Both the position numbers and the translations under genes were made by a program. Source: Planctomyces sp. SH-PL14 (GTDB taxonomy: Bacteria > Planctomycetota > Planctomycetia > Planctomycetales > Planctomycetaceae). From it: a DNA stretch of 64,000 nucleotides. Shown piece by piece: positions 36,415 through 45,167 of the stretch. The DNA lies in NCBI RefSeq assembly GCF_001610835.1, contig NZ_CP011270.1:1612001-1676000 (forward strand), in the 5' to 3' direction. The notes beneath the pieces were generated by a model, which saw only the letters and a program-made list of their open reading frames with translations, had not been told where the DNA came from and did no database searches. Position 1 is the first letter of the stretch. Every line of letters begins with the position of its first letter.

Positions 36415-37395
36415 GTGCGGAAACTCTCGATCGTCGTCCCCGTCTTCAACGAACAGGGCAGCCTTGCCGAACTGGAACGCCAGATTCGCGAGGTCGTTTC
36501 GCAACAGGCCCTTACGGCGGAGATCGTGTTTGTCGACGACGGTTCCCGCGACGGTTCCTGGGAGCTGATCCGGTCGCTCGCCGCAGCGCCCCCGACCCCG
36601 CCGCTGACGATCCGGGGGCTGCGTTTCCGGCGGAACTTCGGGAAGGCCCAGGCTCTCCGGGCGGGCTTCGAAGCGGCGACCGGGGACCTGATCCTGATGA
36701 TGGACGCCGACCTCCAGGACGACCCGGCCGAGATCCCGCGGCTGATCGCCAAGCTGGAAGAGGGTTTTGACGTCGTCAACGGCTGGAAGCAGCGGCGGCT
36801 CGACCCCTGGCACAAGGTCTATCCGAGCCGGGTCTTCAACTGGCTCGTCAGCCGTGGAACCGGCCTGACGCTCCACGACCACAACTGCGGCCTGAAGCTC
36901 TTCCGGGCCGAGGTCCCCGGCGAAATCCCGCTTTACGGCGAACTGCATCGTTTCATCGCGGCGCTGGCTCACTCGCGCGGTTTCCGCGTGACGGAGCTGG
37001 CGGTCAACCACCGCTCCCGCGTCCACGGCCACTCGAAGTACGGCTTCCGCCGGTTTCAGCGGGGGTTCCTCGACCTCCTCACGGTGATGTTCGTCACCGG
37101 CTACGGCGAGCGTCCGCAACACCTTCTGGGGGCCGCGGGGCTGTTCTGCTTCGGCATCGGCGGGCTCGGGCTGGCCTATCTCGCGGCGGTCTGGATCCTC
37201 GGGCACGGCCTCGGCCTGCTTCCGGATGTCCCGATCGGCTCCCGCCCGCTCATGTTCTACTCCGGCGTGCTGCTGCTCCTCGGGGCGCAGTTCATGTCGG
37301 TCGGCCTCCTGGCGGAACTCCTCGTCGCCTACCTCAGCAACCTGCGGGAGTCCTCCCCGGTCGTCGAACGAATCGAGCCGCCGACTTCCGAATGA
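36415..37395 (+). CDS. GT2 glycosyltransferase, dolichol-phosphate-mannose synthase/GtrB-like
   Basis: 326 residues from a GTG. The catalytic GT-A domain fills 1-220: [29 protein letters not shown] (Asp41-Asp42) and [19 protein letters not shown] (Asp97-x-Asp99, the metal-binding DxD). [20 protein letters not shown] and [13 protein letters not shown] are typical of the DPM1/GtrB branch. Two hydrophobic segments at about 238-262 and 275-300 anchor it, as in GtrB. These enzymes transfer a sugar from a nucleotide sugar to a polyprenyl phosphate lipid carrier. Sugar specificity is not readable. No partner flippase lies beside it. Confidence 0.9.
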   Translation: MRKLSIVVPVFNEQGSLAELERQIREVVSQQALTAEIVFVDDGSRDGSWELIRSLAAAPPTPPLTIRGLRFRRNFGKAQALRAGFEAATGDLILMMDADLQDDPAEIPRLIAKLEEGFDVVNGWKQRRLDPWHKVYPSRVFNWLVSRGTGLTLHDHNCGLKLFRAEVPGEIPLYGELHRFIAALAHSRGFRVTELAVNHRSRVHGHSKYGFRRFQRGFLDLLTVMFVTGYGERPQHLLGAAGLFCFGIGGLGLAYLAAVWILGHGLGLLPDVPIGSRPLMFYSGVLLLLGAQFMSVGLLAELLVAYLSNLRESSPVVERIEPPTSE

Positions 37396-37397
37396 AG

Positions 37398-37498
37398 AGT
37401 TAAACACCAAGACACAAAGAAGGCACCAAGGTCACCAAGGCCCTGGTCTCGCAAAATCTTGGTGTTCTTAGTGCCTCCTTGGTGCCTTGGTGTTTAAC
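37398..37498. repeat. CACCAAG-type palindromic repeat, full copy 2
   Basis: Left arm AGTTAAACACCAAGACACAA, then AGAAGGCACCAAGG; right arm CTTGGTGTTCTTAGTGCC then CCTTGGTGCCTTGGTGTTTAAC. It starts 3 bases after the glycosyltransferase stop, in a convergent gap, and may act as a bidirectional 3' hairpin. Confidence 0.88.
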
Positions 37499-37533
37499 AA
37501 ACAGCCCCCAATCTCGCCTCACTCCGGCCGAGG

Positions 37534-38379
37534 TCACTCGGGCAGTTTCTCCTTGGCCGCCTGGATCACGGTCGGGATGTCGGTGCAGTGGACTTCGATC
37601 CCCAGCCCCAGGGCGAGGTAGTAGTCCTGCACGCTCCGGCCGGGCCAGCCGTTGACGAGGAGGCCGTTCTTCCGGGCCTCCAGGACCGCGGCGCGGGAGG
37701 TGCCGTTCAACTGGCAGGCGATCCGGTCCGCCCCGACCGCCTTGGCCCGCTCAATGAAGTCGGCTGAGCAGGGCTTGCTGGCGATCAGCGACAGCGGGGC
37801 CTTGGCGTCCAGGGCGTGCATCGCTTTCAACGGGCGCTCATCGAAGGAGCTGTACACATAGGTCGAGCCGGCCGCTTTGCGGGCCTCGGCGGCGGAGTGC
37901 AGCTTGCGGCAGTAGTCATCAATGCGGTCGTCGGGATAGAGCGTCTTGGTCCGGGTCTTCATCTCGAGCTCGATGTAGACGCCCGGCTTGTCGGCGAAGT
38001 AGCCGAGGAACTCATCGAAGAACAGCAGCTTCTGGCCCTTCTTCGTCGTGACCTCCTTGAGTTCCGCCGCCGTCTTCTGCTCGACGGCCCCGGTCGCGTT
38101 GTGGGTCCGGTCGAGGCTGTCGTCGTGGAGGATCACCAGGACCCCGTCCTTCGTCATCCGGACATCGGTCTCGAAACCGCGAATCCCCCGCTCGTAGCAG
38201 GCTCGGAAACCTTCCAGCGTGTTCTCTTCGAACTCATACGCGCCGCCGCGGTGAGCGAGGATGATCGGGCCGCTCGGCTTAGCGGGGCTTTTGTCCTCGG
38301 CGGAGGCGCGGTTCGATTGGGGGACCACGCTCCAGGCGAGCAGGAGGCAGGCGATCCACGGTCGGAGAGTCATTCGCAT
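37534..38379 (-). CDS. Glycerophosphodiester phosphodiesterase, exported
   Basis: 281 residues. The N-terminus is a signal peptide (RPWIACLLLAWSVVPQS, cleavage near residue 27). GDPD-family blocks: ILAHRGGAYEFEENTLEGF with His43-Arg44 and Glu52, FETDVRMTKDGVLVILHDDSLDRT with Glu70, Asp72 and general-acid His85, and a metal-coordinating Glu in VYIELEMKT. VNGWPGRSVQDYYLALGLGIEVHCTDIP closes the barrel. The enzyme hydrolyses glycerophosphodiesters to glycerol-3-phosphate and an alcohol, here probably in the periplasm. It lies next to an MFS gene on the same strand, about 100 bases downstream of it. Confidence 0.92.
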   Translation of the reverse strand: MRMTLRPWIACLLLAWSVVPQSNRASAEDKSPAKPSGPIILAHRGGAYEFEENTLEGFRACYERGIRGFETDVRMTKDGVLVILHDDSLDRTHNATGAVEQKTAAELKEVTTKKGQKLLFFDEFLGYFADKPGVYIELEMKTRTKTLYPDDRIDDYCRKLHSAAEARKAAGSTYVYSSFDERPLKAMHALDAKAPLSLIASKPCSADFIERAKAVGADRIACQLNGTSRAAVLEARKNGLLVNGWPGRSVQDYYLALGLGIEVHCTDIPTVIQAAKEKLPE

Positions 38380-38480
38380 TTCCGTTTCCCAGTCCTTTCA
38401 TTGCCGCGACGTTCCGGTCGCGGCGGTGGGCATTGTCGGCGTTCTGGATGCCAACGCGTTCGTTCGGCCGAACGGAGGGG

Positions 38481-39791
38481 TTACTTCGCGTCCTCAGGGG
38501 GCGTCGTGAGTTCGCTCGCGGTTTCGACGGCGACCGCCATCCTGGGGAGGATCCCCGCCCGTTCGTAGTGCGGACGGACCTCTTCCCGCAGGCTCGGATA
38601 GATGCGGGCGAACGCGAGGGCTCCGGCGATGCAGACGAGCCCCGCCGAGAACGGCGCCATCGGCGGACCGAACCGTTCCGCGATCGCCCCCGCGACCAGG
38701 CTCCCGATCGGCGCGGTTCCCATGAAGGCCATCGTGTAGAGGCTCATCACCCGGCCCCGCTTGTCCTCGTCCGCGAGCGTCTGAATCAGCGTGTTGCTCG
38801 AGGCCATCTGGAGCATCATCGTGAAGCCGGTCAGGACGAGCAGTCCCATCGAGACCGGGATCAGCCGCGAGTACGAGAAGCCGATCATCCCCAGCCCGAA
38901 CAGCCCCGTCGCCCACGACATCTTCTTGCCGAGCCCCAGGACGGTCTTCCGCGAAGCGAGATAGACCGCGCTCGACAGCGCCCCGCAGCCCGAGGCCGCG
39001 CTGAGGAACCCGAACAGGAGCGGGCCCCCCTTCAGGATTTCCTTGGCGAAGACCGGCAGCACGACCGAGAGCGACATCCCGCACAGGCTCACAAGGGCCA
39101 TCATCAGAAGCAGCATCCGGATCGGCCGGAACCCGAAGGCGTACCGCACTCCCTCTTCGAGCCCCTGCCGGATCGAGCCCGCGAGCTTGAGCTCCCGCTG
39201 GGGAAGGTTCCGCATCGCGGCCAGCGCAATCAGGACCGCGACGTAGCTGAGGGCATTCAGCAGGAAGCAGGCGATCGGCCCGCCGGCGGCGATGAGGAGT
39301 CCCGCCAGGAAGGGGCCGACGAGGCGGGCGGAGTTGACGATCGACGAGTTGATGGCGATGGCGTTCGGCAGGTCGCGGCGGTCGTCGATCATGTCGACGA
39401 GGAACGCCTGCCGGGTCGGCATGTCGAAGGCGTTGATGAGTCCGCTGGCGATGCTGAGGGCGATCACCTGCCAGACGGGGATCGTTTCCAGCAGGGCCAG
39501 GCAGACGAGCGCGAGGGCCTGGGCCATGGCGAGCGTCTGCGTCAGCCGCAGTGTGCGGTGGCGGCTCCAGCGGTCGGAGAGGACCCCGGCGACAGGGGAG
39601 AGGAAGAGGGCCGGGATCTGGCCGGAGAAGGCGACGAGGCCGAGGATGAACGACGAGCCGGTCTGTTCGAAGACCATCCAGGAGAGGCCGACCTGCTGCA
39701 TCCAGGTGCCGATCAGCGAGACCCCCTGGCCGATGACGTAGAGTCGATAGTTCCGATGGGCCAGCGCTCGTCCCAGGTGGGCCAGCGGCAC
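38481..39791 (-). CDS. MFS transporter, EntS/MFS_3-type exporter
   Basis: 436 residues from a GTG. Twelve hydrophobic segments can be drawn. The first helices read RNYRLYVIGQGVSLIGTWMQ and LSWMVFEQTGSSFILGLV, followed by the MFS loop signature GVLSDRWSRHRTL (about 76-88), typical of the MFS_3 group that includes the enterobactin exporter EntS. A second loop signature, LADEDKRGRVMSLY, lies before helix 10. The substrate is unknown; there are no siderophore genes nearby. Possibly co-transcribed with the glycerophosphodiesterase gene. Confidence 0.88.
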   Translation of the reverse strand: MPLAHLGRALAHRNYRLYVIGQGVSLIGTWMQQVGLSWMVFEQTGSSFILGLVAFSGQIPALFLSPVAGVLSDRWSRHRTLRLTQTLAMAQALALVCLALLETIPVWQVIALSIASGLINAFDMPTRQAFLVDMIDDRRDLPNAIAINSSIVNSARLVGPFLAGLLIAAGGPIACFLLNALSYVAVLIALAAMRNLPQRELKLAGSIRQGLEEGVRYAFGFRPIRMLLLMMALVSLCGMSLSVVLPVFAKEILKGGPLLFGFLSAASGCGALSSAVYLASRKTVLGLGKKMSWATGLFGLGMIGFSYSRLIPVSMGLLVLTGFTMMLQMASSNTLIQTLADEDKRGRVMSLYTMAFMGTAPIGSLVAGAIAERFGPPMAPFSAGLVCIAGALAFARIYPSLREEVRPHYERAGILPRMAVAVETASELTTPPEDAK

Positions 39792-40084
39792 GATTCACTC
39801 CTCTTCGTTCTGAGCGCGACCAGATCGACCTCCCGCCGTCCGGCCTCTCGCGAGTCAGGATCCGCAGCCTGAGCGCTCCCGCCCCCGCATGCAAGCCACG
39901 GGCGAGCCTCGCGGCTCCGACGGCACGAAACGATGGGATTGAGTGACGGACGAGTGTTAAGGCAGCTCCCGTTGATCCTGAGCGCGGCCCTCTGTCCCGG
40001 CCGCGGGGTTCCTCTATCATCCGAAGCTCCGTTCCGCTCGCCGGTTCGGACCTCGTCGATGTCTTCGTCCCGCGAAACGAACTT
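39792..40084. other. Divergent intergenic region (MFS gene and membrane protein gene)
   Basis: About 290 bases with no gene and no strong structure. CTCTATCAT near 40012-40020 contains a TATCAT -10-like hexamer for the rightward gene, without a clear -35. Confidence 0.25.
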
Positions 40085-41647
40085 GTGAATCGCTCCGGAA
40101 TCCTTCGTTCGATCCTCCTTCTCATCGGAGTGCTGGCCACGGTCGGGGTGATCGCCAATCCGGCCGTCCCTCTGGGGGTTCCGAACGAATGGACGTGGCC
40201 CCGCCGCACGCTGGCGGGGGAGGACTGGTTTGACCTCGGCCTCGCGGCGGGAGCCGGGGGGCTGTACTGCTGGTGGGCGATGGCCGGACGGAAACGGCTC
40301 GCCCGCTCAGGGGCCGCGTGGATCCGTGCCTGGGTCGCGGGGCTGTGGCCGGTGACGCTCGTCTGGTGGGGAGTCCTCCTGAGCCTCCTGCCGATCGGAA
40401 CGGGGCTCGACCGGTTCCCCTGGGTCCTGGGCTTTCCCGGATCGTCGGGGTATTTCACGCAGGCTCAGAACGACGTCCATTCCACGCAGGAGTTTCTGCA
40501 GACCTACCGGAAGCGGGTGACCGAGGCGGAGGGGATGGACCGGTATCTCCACCTCGGAACACACCCCCCGGGGCTGACGCTCGTGTTTCATGGGCTGCGG
40601 CAGTTCTGCGAGGCGTCCCCCTTGGCGACGCGGCTGGCCGAAGCATCCCGTCCCGGCCGGGTCGTGGAGGCGTTCCAGGTTTTCAACTCGACCGCTCCGC
40701 CGGACCGCAAGCTGACCGCGCCGGATGCGGCGGCCCTCTGGCTGGGTGGTCTGCTGGCGATGTTCGGGGCGGCGCTCGGCGGGCCGGCGATCTACGGTCT
40801 CGCCCGCCGCTGGACCGATCCGGCCGGCGCGTGGAGCGCCGCCGCACTGTGGCCGCTTGTTCCCGCCATCATCGTGTTCCTTCCGAAGTCGGATGCCCTC
40901 TTCGGCGGGCTGGCGCCGGCGCTGGCCTGGATCTGGTTCCGGAGCGTCGACAAGGGATCCGCGTGGCGGGCGGTGCTGTTCGGGCTGCTGCTGTATGGAT
41001 GCGTGACGCTCAGCCTGGCGTTTCTGCCGCTTGCGTTCCTGATCGGCGTGGCGTCGCTGCTCGAAGTCGGTTTGGTTCGAGGCGAGTCCCCTGCGTCGGC
41101 GGGGGAACTTGCCACCCCAGGGAAAGGCGCCCTCGGACGGACGTTCCGGAACGTCGCCTGGGCCCTGTGCGGCTTTCTGATTCCGTGGCTCGGGCTCTGG
41201 ATCTGGGCCGGCTACGACACGCTGGGGGTGTGGCTGCAGAACCTGCGGAATCATGCCGAGTTCTATGCCCATTCGCCCCGGACGTATCTCCAGTGGCTGT
41301 GGGTCAATCCGCTGGAACTCGCCATGGCGGTCGGGGCGCCGATCGTCCTGTCCCTGGCGCTGTCGCTCGCGGCGGCTGGGCGAATCGCGCCGCGGCAGCG
41401 GGCGCAGATCGCCGCGTGGGGACTCGTCTGGGGCATTCTCTGGCTGACGGGGAAGAACATGGGCGAAGCGGCGCGGCTGTGGTGCTTCCTGCTCTCCTGG
41501 CCGATCCTGGCCGTGGCGGTGCCGCGTCCGTCTCCGGACGATCCCTCATCCGGGGCCTCCTCGGCGGAGTGGATCGTCCTGCTGCTGGGCCAGCTTGCGG
41601 TGTGCATCGTCACGACGTTCTACGTGAACGGCTTCAGTTTCGGATGA
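40085..41647 (+). CDS. Polytopic membrane protein, possibly GT-C-like
   Basis: 520 residues from a GTG, with about ten hydrophobic segments (for example residues 8-28, 50-66, 85-108, 215-235, 255-272, 292-325, 355-375, 415-440, 455-465, 500-516). A soluble loop at about 110-205 contains GYFTQAQNDVHSTQEFLQTY and YLHLGTHPPGLTLVFHG. This large first external loop with acidic and histidine residues recalls GT-C glycosyltransferases, and THPPG is like a motif seen in ArnT/PMT-type membrane proteins, but the match is loose. No firm family. It lies 160 bases upstream of an HExxH lipoprotein gene. Confidence 0.6.
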   Translation: MNRSGILRSILLLIGVLATVGVIANPAVPLGVPNEWTWPRRTLAGEDWFDLGLAAGAGGLYCWWAMAGRKRLARSGAAWIRAWVAGLWPVTLVWWGVLLSLLPIGTGLDRFPWVLGFPGSSGYFTQAQNDVHSTQEFLQTYRKRVTEAEGMDRYLHLGTHPPGLTLVFHGLRQFCEASPLATRLAEASRPGRVVEAFQVFNSTAPPDRKLTAPDAAALWLGGLLAMFGAALGGPAIYGLARRWTDPAGAWSAAALWPLVPAIIVFLPKSDALFGGLAPALAWIWFRSVDKGSAWRAVLFGLLLYGCVTLSLAFLPLAFLIGVASLLEVGLVRGESPASAGELATPGKGALGRTFRNVAWALCGFLIPWLGLWIWAGYDTLGVWLQNLRNHAEFYAHSPRTYLQWLWVNPLELAMAVGAPIVLSLALSLAAAGRIAPRQRAQIAAWGLVWGILWLTGKNMGEAARLWCFLLSWPILAVAVPRPSPDDPSSGASSAEWIVLLLGQLAVCIVTTFYVNGFSFG

Positions 41648-41807
41648 TTCGGGACGAGGTGAGGGGGCCGAGCCGGACCGAAACCGCCCTTGTTCCCGCG
41701 CGGCACGATCTGCCACTATCCGCGGTTGCCCTCCCCGGATTCCGCGGGAGGTTCGCAGCAGCGCGGACGGCCGCGCCGGTTCGATTCCGCACGGATGCAA
41801 ACGGCGA

Positions 41808-42677
41808 ATGCCGCGATCGACCGAAAGTTTGCCCGGTTCCGACACTCCATCCCCAGGCGGGGGTGAGGGGGCGGCCCTGTCGCGCCGGGGGTTTCTGACG
41901 CTGTCGCTAGCAGGCCTGGCCTCGGCCGGCTGCTCGTTCCACCGCGGGACTCCGGTCGCCGCGCTTCCCAACGACTATCAGGTCAAGCGCGACCAGCTCA
42001 TGGTCCGCTCGGACGTCAAGATGGATGACAGCCACCCGGCCCTGCGGGACCTGGAGGATGTCCGGAAACGGGTCACGACGACGCTCCGCCTCCCCGCGCC
42101 GACCAAGCCGGTCATCGTCTACCTGTTCCGCGACCAGTCCCGGTACTCGGGATTCATGACGTCCCGGCATCCGAACCTCCCGTCGAGGCGGGCGTACTTC
42201 ATCGGAACCTCAACGGAGCTGGCGGTTTACGCCTTCCTGGGGGACAAGACGTCCGAAGACCTGCGGCACGAATACACGCACGGACTGCTCCACGCCTCCC
42301 TCAAGTCCGTCCCCCTCTGGCTGGACGAGGGGATCGCCGAGTATTTCGAGACGCCGCCGCTTATCCCGGGGCACCTGAACCGGGAGCACGTCGAGCGGCT
42401 CTCCGTCGCGATTCAGAACGGGTGGCAGCCGGACCTGTCGCGGCTGGAGAAGCTGGAAGACGTCAGCGAGATGCAGCGGTCGGACTATCAGGAGGCGTGG
42501 GCCTGGGTCCATTTTCTTCTGCACGGCTCGGAGGACAGCCGGGGGCTGCTGCTGGCGTATCTGCAGGGGCTCAAGACAGCCTCACACGCCCCGTCGCTGG
42601 CGAAACGCGTCCGAAGCGAGATGTCGGAGCCGGAGTACCGGCTTGTGGCGTACCTCCAGACGACGCTGCCGGGCTGA
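41808..42677 (+). CDS. Tat-type lipoprotein with HExxH metallopeptidase motif (DUF1570-like)
   Basis: 289 residues. SRRGFLTLSLAGLASAGC combines a twin-arginine motif (Arg26-Arg27) with a lipobox ending at Cys42, so a Tat-exported lipoprotein is likely. The zinc motif His154-Glu-Tyr-Thr-His158 sits in DLRHEYTHGLLHA. Downstream, WLDEGIAEYFE supplies Glu174 or Glu178 as third ligand, the gluzincin (clan MA) arrangement. This pattern matches the DUF1570 group of planctomycete proteins. A peptidase is predicted from the motif; the substrate is unknown. Alternating helices downstream (LLLAYLQGLKTASHAPSLA) have no further motif. Confidence 0.8.
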   Translation: MPRSTESLPGSDTPSPGGGEGAALSRRGFLTLSLAGLASAGCSFHRGTPVAALPNDYQVKRDQLMVRSDVKMDDSHPALRDLEDVRKRVTTTLRLPAPTKPVIVYLFRDQSRYSGFMTSRHPNLPSRRAYFIGTSTELAVYAFLGDKTSEDLRHEYTHGLLHASLKSVPLWLDEGIAEYFETPPLIPGHLNREHVERLSVAIQNGWQPDLSRLEKLEDVSEMQRSDYQEAWAWVHFLLHGSEDSRGLLLAYLQGLKTASHAPSLAKRVRSEMSEPEYRLVAYLQTTLPG

Positions 42678-42752
42678 CCTGCCGAGGTTTGCTGTCCCGG
42701 GCACAGAGATCGCTTGCGAGTCTCGCATCATCGTTTCGTTACGAATCGTTTC

Positions 42753-42781
42753 TTGCCCGAAATTTTTGAATCTCCTATCCT
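42753..42781 (+). promoter_or_regulatory. Candidate promoter of the 596-residue exported protein gene
   Basis: TTGCCC (42753-42758), a 17-base spacer, then TATCCT (42776-42781): four of six matches in each hexamer. It would give a leader of about 130 bases before the start at 42920. Confidence 0.35.
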
Positions 42782-42919
42782 TCCAAGCCTTTCTGACCGG
42801 ACGTGACCAGTCCGGATCAGTGGTCGACGGAGCGATCAGCGTGGTAACCCGCGCCTCGGTGTCCGTCAGCGATTAAGACCGACATCGAGTTGATGACGAT
42901 TGCAAGGAGTCGCGTAGCC

Positions 42920-44710
42920 ATGCTGTTCAGGTCGATTGTTCTTTCCGCCTTGTGTGTGCTGACCGGTGCTCAGGCTGTTCGAGCAGAGGAAAAGCCCGCC
43001 CGCATCTTCATGGGTCTGGCGAGTGCGGACCGGCTCATCGAGGACCTGCAGTACATCGTCGTCGACCTGGCGGGCGAGAAGGAACAGTGGGAGAAGAACG
43101 TTCTCCCCAACATTGAGGTGTTCCTGATCGGTGTCACGACCGACAAGCCGGTCCGGATGGACACCGTCATCGATGCCGCCGAAGGGAAGCGGAGCGTCTT
43201 TGTGATCCCCGTCGAGAAGGGGAACCTCAAGGAGTTCCTGGAAGACAACCTGGCTCCGATCGGGATCGACGCCAAGCGGACCAAAACCGACAAGGCGCTC
43301 TACGAGCTGACCGGCGACGTCCTGCCGGAAGTGCCGTGGTGGCTGCGGCACGCGTTCGAATACGTCACGATCACCCGCACTCAGGCCGATGTGCCGGCGA
43401 CCATCGCCGATCCGCAGGAGGCCAACGCTGTCCACTTCGAGAGCGATCCCTCTTATGACATCGCCGTCCAGCTTCTGACGACCAAGGACGACGTCCCGTC
43501 GCGGAAGAAGGCGATCGAAAAACTCCGGTCGGAGTCCGACGGGAATCTCAAGACGGCCAACGAAGGAGAGTCGGACGCCGCCTTCCAGCTCCGCAAGGCG
43601 CTCGCCAATCAGCAGCTCGACACGATGGACCAGATCTTCGTCCAGTCGCAGGAGCTGTTCTTCGGCTGGATCACCGATCCCAAGGCCAAGTCGGCCCGCG
43701 GGACCATCCGGTTTGCCGCGCTCGAAGGGACCAAGCTCTTCGAGGCCGGTTCGGACCTGGGGACGAAGCCGAGCTATTTTGCCGGCATCCCGGAGGCGGA
43801 GGATCCGGTCCTCAAGGGGCGGATCACTCTCAACCTCGGCGCACAGAGCCAGAAGCGGATTGCCGAGATCGCGAAGCTGTCCGGGCCGGTCGCCCATGAG
43901 AAGATTGACAAGAAGGAAGGGATCACCGCCGAGCAGAAGGCCGCCCGCAAGGCGATCATGACCACGCTGCTCACGCTCCTCGAGAAGAACGCCAGCCTGG
44001 GGGTCCTCGACGCATTCGGAGAGCTCACCGCCCAGTCCGGCGGCAAGCACGTCTTCGTTGCCGGCCTGCGGGCGAATGAGGGGGCGGCGATCAAGGAGAT
44101 TGTCGAGCAGCTTCCCAAGTCGGACAGCCAGTGGGTGACGAAGGCGAACGTCGAGAAGATCGGCGACGTCGAAGTCCATCACATCCAGAACACCAAGCCG
44201 AGCGACGTCGTCAAGGACTTCTGGGGAACCGGCGACATCTACATCGCCGCCGGCCCCGAGTCGGTGTGGATCGCGAAGGGACAGGGGAGCCTGGAGGTCC
44301 TCAAGACCTATGTCGAGAAGCAGAAGGGGACGCCGGACATGGCGAACATGCACCGCTTCGCCTCGCTGCGGATGCACGCCAAGCCGATCCTGTACATCAA
44401 CGAGTCGTTCTGGGAAGAGCTGGACATCGACCTCAAGAAGCTGATCCAGTCGTCCGGGCTGATGCCCAAGAAGAAGGAAGCCAAGGCGACCGTCGGGCGG
44501 GACGGCAAGAAGCAGAGCACCGCGGACAAGCTCAAGAACTACGACTGGGCCGATCCAGCGCTCAAGGCGATGGAAGGGAAGGTCGACGTCATCGACATTG
44601 TCCTTGACCACGACGACAACAAGGTCAACGGCATGGTCGACATCCAGGTCGAAGTGCTGAAGGCCCTGGGAACGGTGATCGCGGACTTTGCGAAGAAGAA
44701 TCTTCAGTAG
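42920..44710 (+). CDS. Large exported protein of unknown function
   Basis: 596 residues from the ATG at 42920, chosen because AAGGAG lies ten bases upstream and it gives a clean signal peptide (FRSIVLSALCVLTGAQAVRA). An ATG at 42893 is an alternative. No domain was recognised. The mature part mixes beta-rich segments (GTIRFAALEGTKLF, GRITLNLGAQSQKRIAEIA, KHVFVAGLRANEG, DIYIAAGPESVWIAKG) with charged helical ones, and it has a Lys-rich stretch near 520-550. The pattern of repeated short alpha/beta units resembles planctomycete exported proteins that start with an ADRLIEDLQYIV-like block. A strong SD and an ideal terminator suggest high expression. Codon use looks like that of its neighbours. 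Confidence 0.75.
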   Translation: MLFRSIVLSALCVLTGAQAVRAEEKPARIFMGLASADRLIEDLQYIVVDLAGEKEQWEKNVLPNIEVFLIGVTTDKPVRMDTVIDAAEGKRSVFVIPVEKGNLKEFLEDNLAPIGIDAKRTKTDKALYELTGDVLPEVPWWLRHAFEYVTITRTQADVPATIADPQEANAVHFESDPSYDIAVQLLTTKDDVPSRKKAIEKLRSESDGNLKTANEGESDAAFQLRKALANQQLDTMDQIFVQSQELFFGWITDPKAKSARGTIRFAALEGTKLFEAGSDLGTKPSYFAGIPEAEDPVLKGRITLNLGAQSQKRIAEIAKLSGPVAHEKIDKKEGITAEQKAARKAIMTTLLTLLEKNASLGVLDAFGELTAQSGGKHVFVAGLRANEGAAIKEIVEQLPKSDSQWVTKANVEKIGDVEVHHIQNTKPSDVVKDFWGTGDIYIAAGPESVWIAKGQGSLEVLKTYVEKQKGTPDMANMHRFASLRMHAKPILYINESFWEELDIDLKKLIQSSGLMPKKKEAKATVGRDGKKQSTADKLKNYDWADPALKAMEGKVDVIDIVLDHDDNKVNGMVDIQVEVLKALGTVIADFAKKNLQ

Positions 44711-44741
44711 GATCGCGGCGGCGAGCCAAAGTGGTCATGCC

Positions 44742-44773
44742 AAAGGGACGTCCGGACGGACGTCCCTTTTTTT
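44742..44773 (+). terminator. Intrinsic terminator of the 596-residue protein gene
   Basis: Perfect 12-bp stem, AAAGGGACGTCC (44742-44753) and GGACGTCCCTTT (44758-44769), loop GGAC, then T-run to 44773. It begins 31 bases after the stop and has the same 12+4+12 build as the clpC terminator. Confidence 0.95.
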
Positions 44774-44822
44774 GCGCCGAGATGAGAGACGCACTTGCTT
44801 GATGGTTTCGCTGAATCGAACC

Positions 44823-45145
44823 GTGTCCTTGCCGGACGGACTCTGATAGCTCAAACCCAATGTGCCACGGCCGCTGGGGTCAAGGGGGCCACGCCCCCTT
44901 GCCGCCGGAGGCCTCTTCCATGAGGAACTGTGGAACACAACGGATGTTCCCTTTGTGGCGCCAGCGTTGAGGACTCTCTTAACGCACACCGCCGGCTTTG
45001 CAATCCCCGCCGGTTGGTGAGGGGGCATCCGGCACGTCGTCCGCGTTTGGACCCCCACTCCTTCCGACAGTTCTCGACGAGAGGGCCTCCGGCGGGCAAA
45101 GGGGCGTTGCCCCTCTGCACTCCCCACCAGGGTGCCCCTGGACCC
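44823..45145 (-). repeat. Palindromic interspersed element, copy G (inverted)
   Basis: Near-complete copy in reverse orientation: plus-strand text starts CCTTGCCGGACGGAC, runs through AACCCAATGTGCCACGG and CCCTTGCCGCCGGAGGC, and ends CCAGGGTGCCCCTGGACCCG. Its 5' end is 22 bases from the stop of the DapA-family gene, in a convergent gap. Confidence 0.85.
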
Positions 45146-45167
45146 GATATGGAGCAGGCAACGTCGC

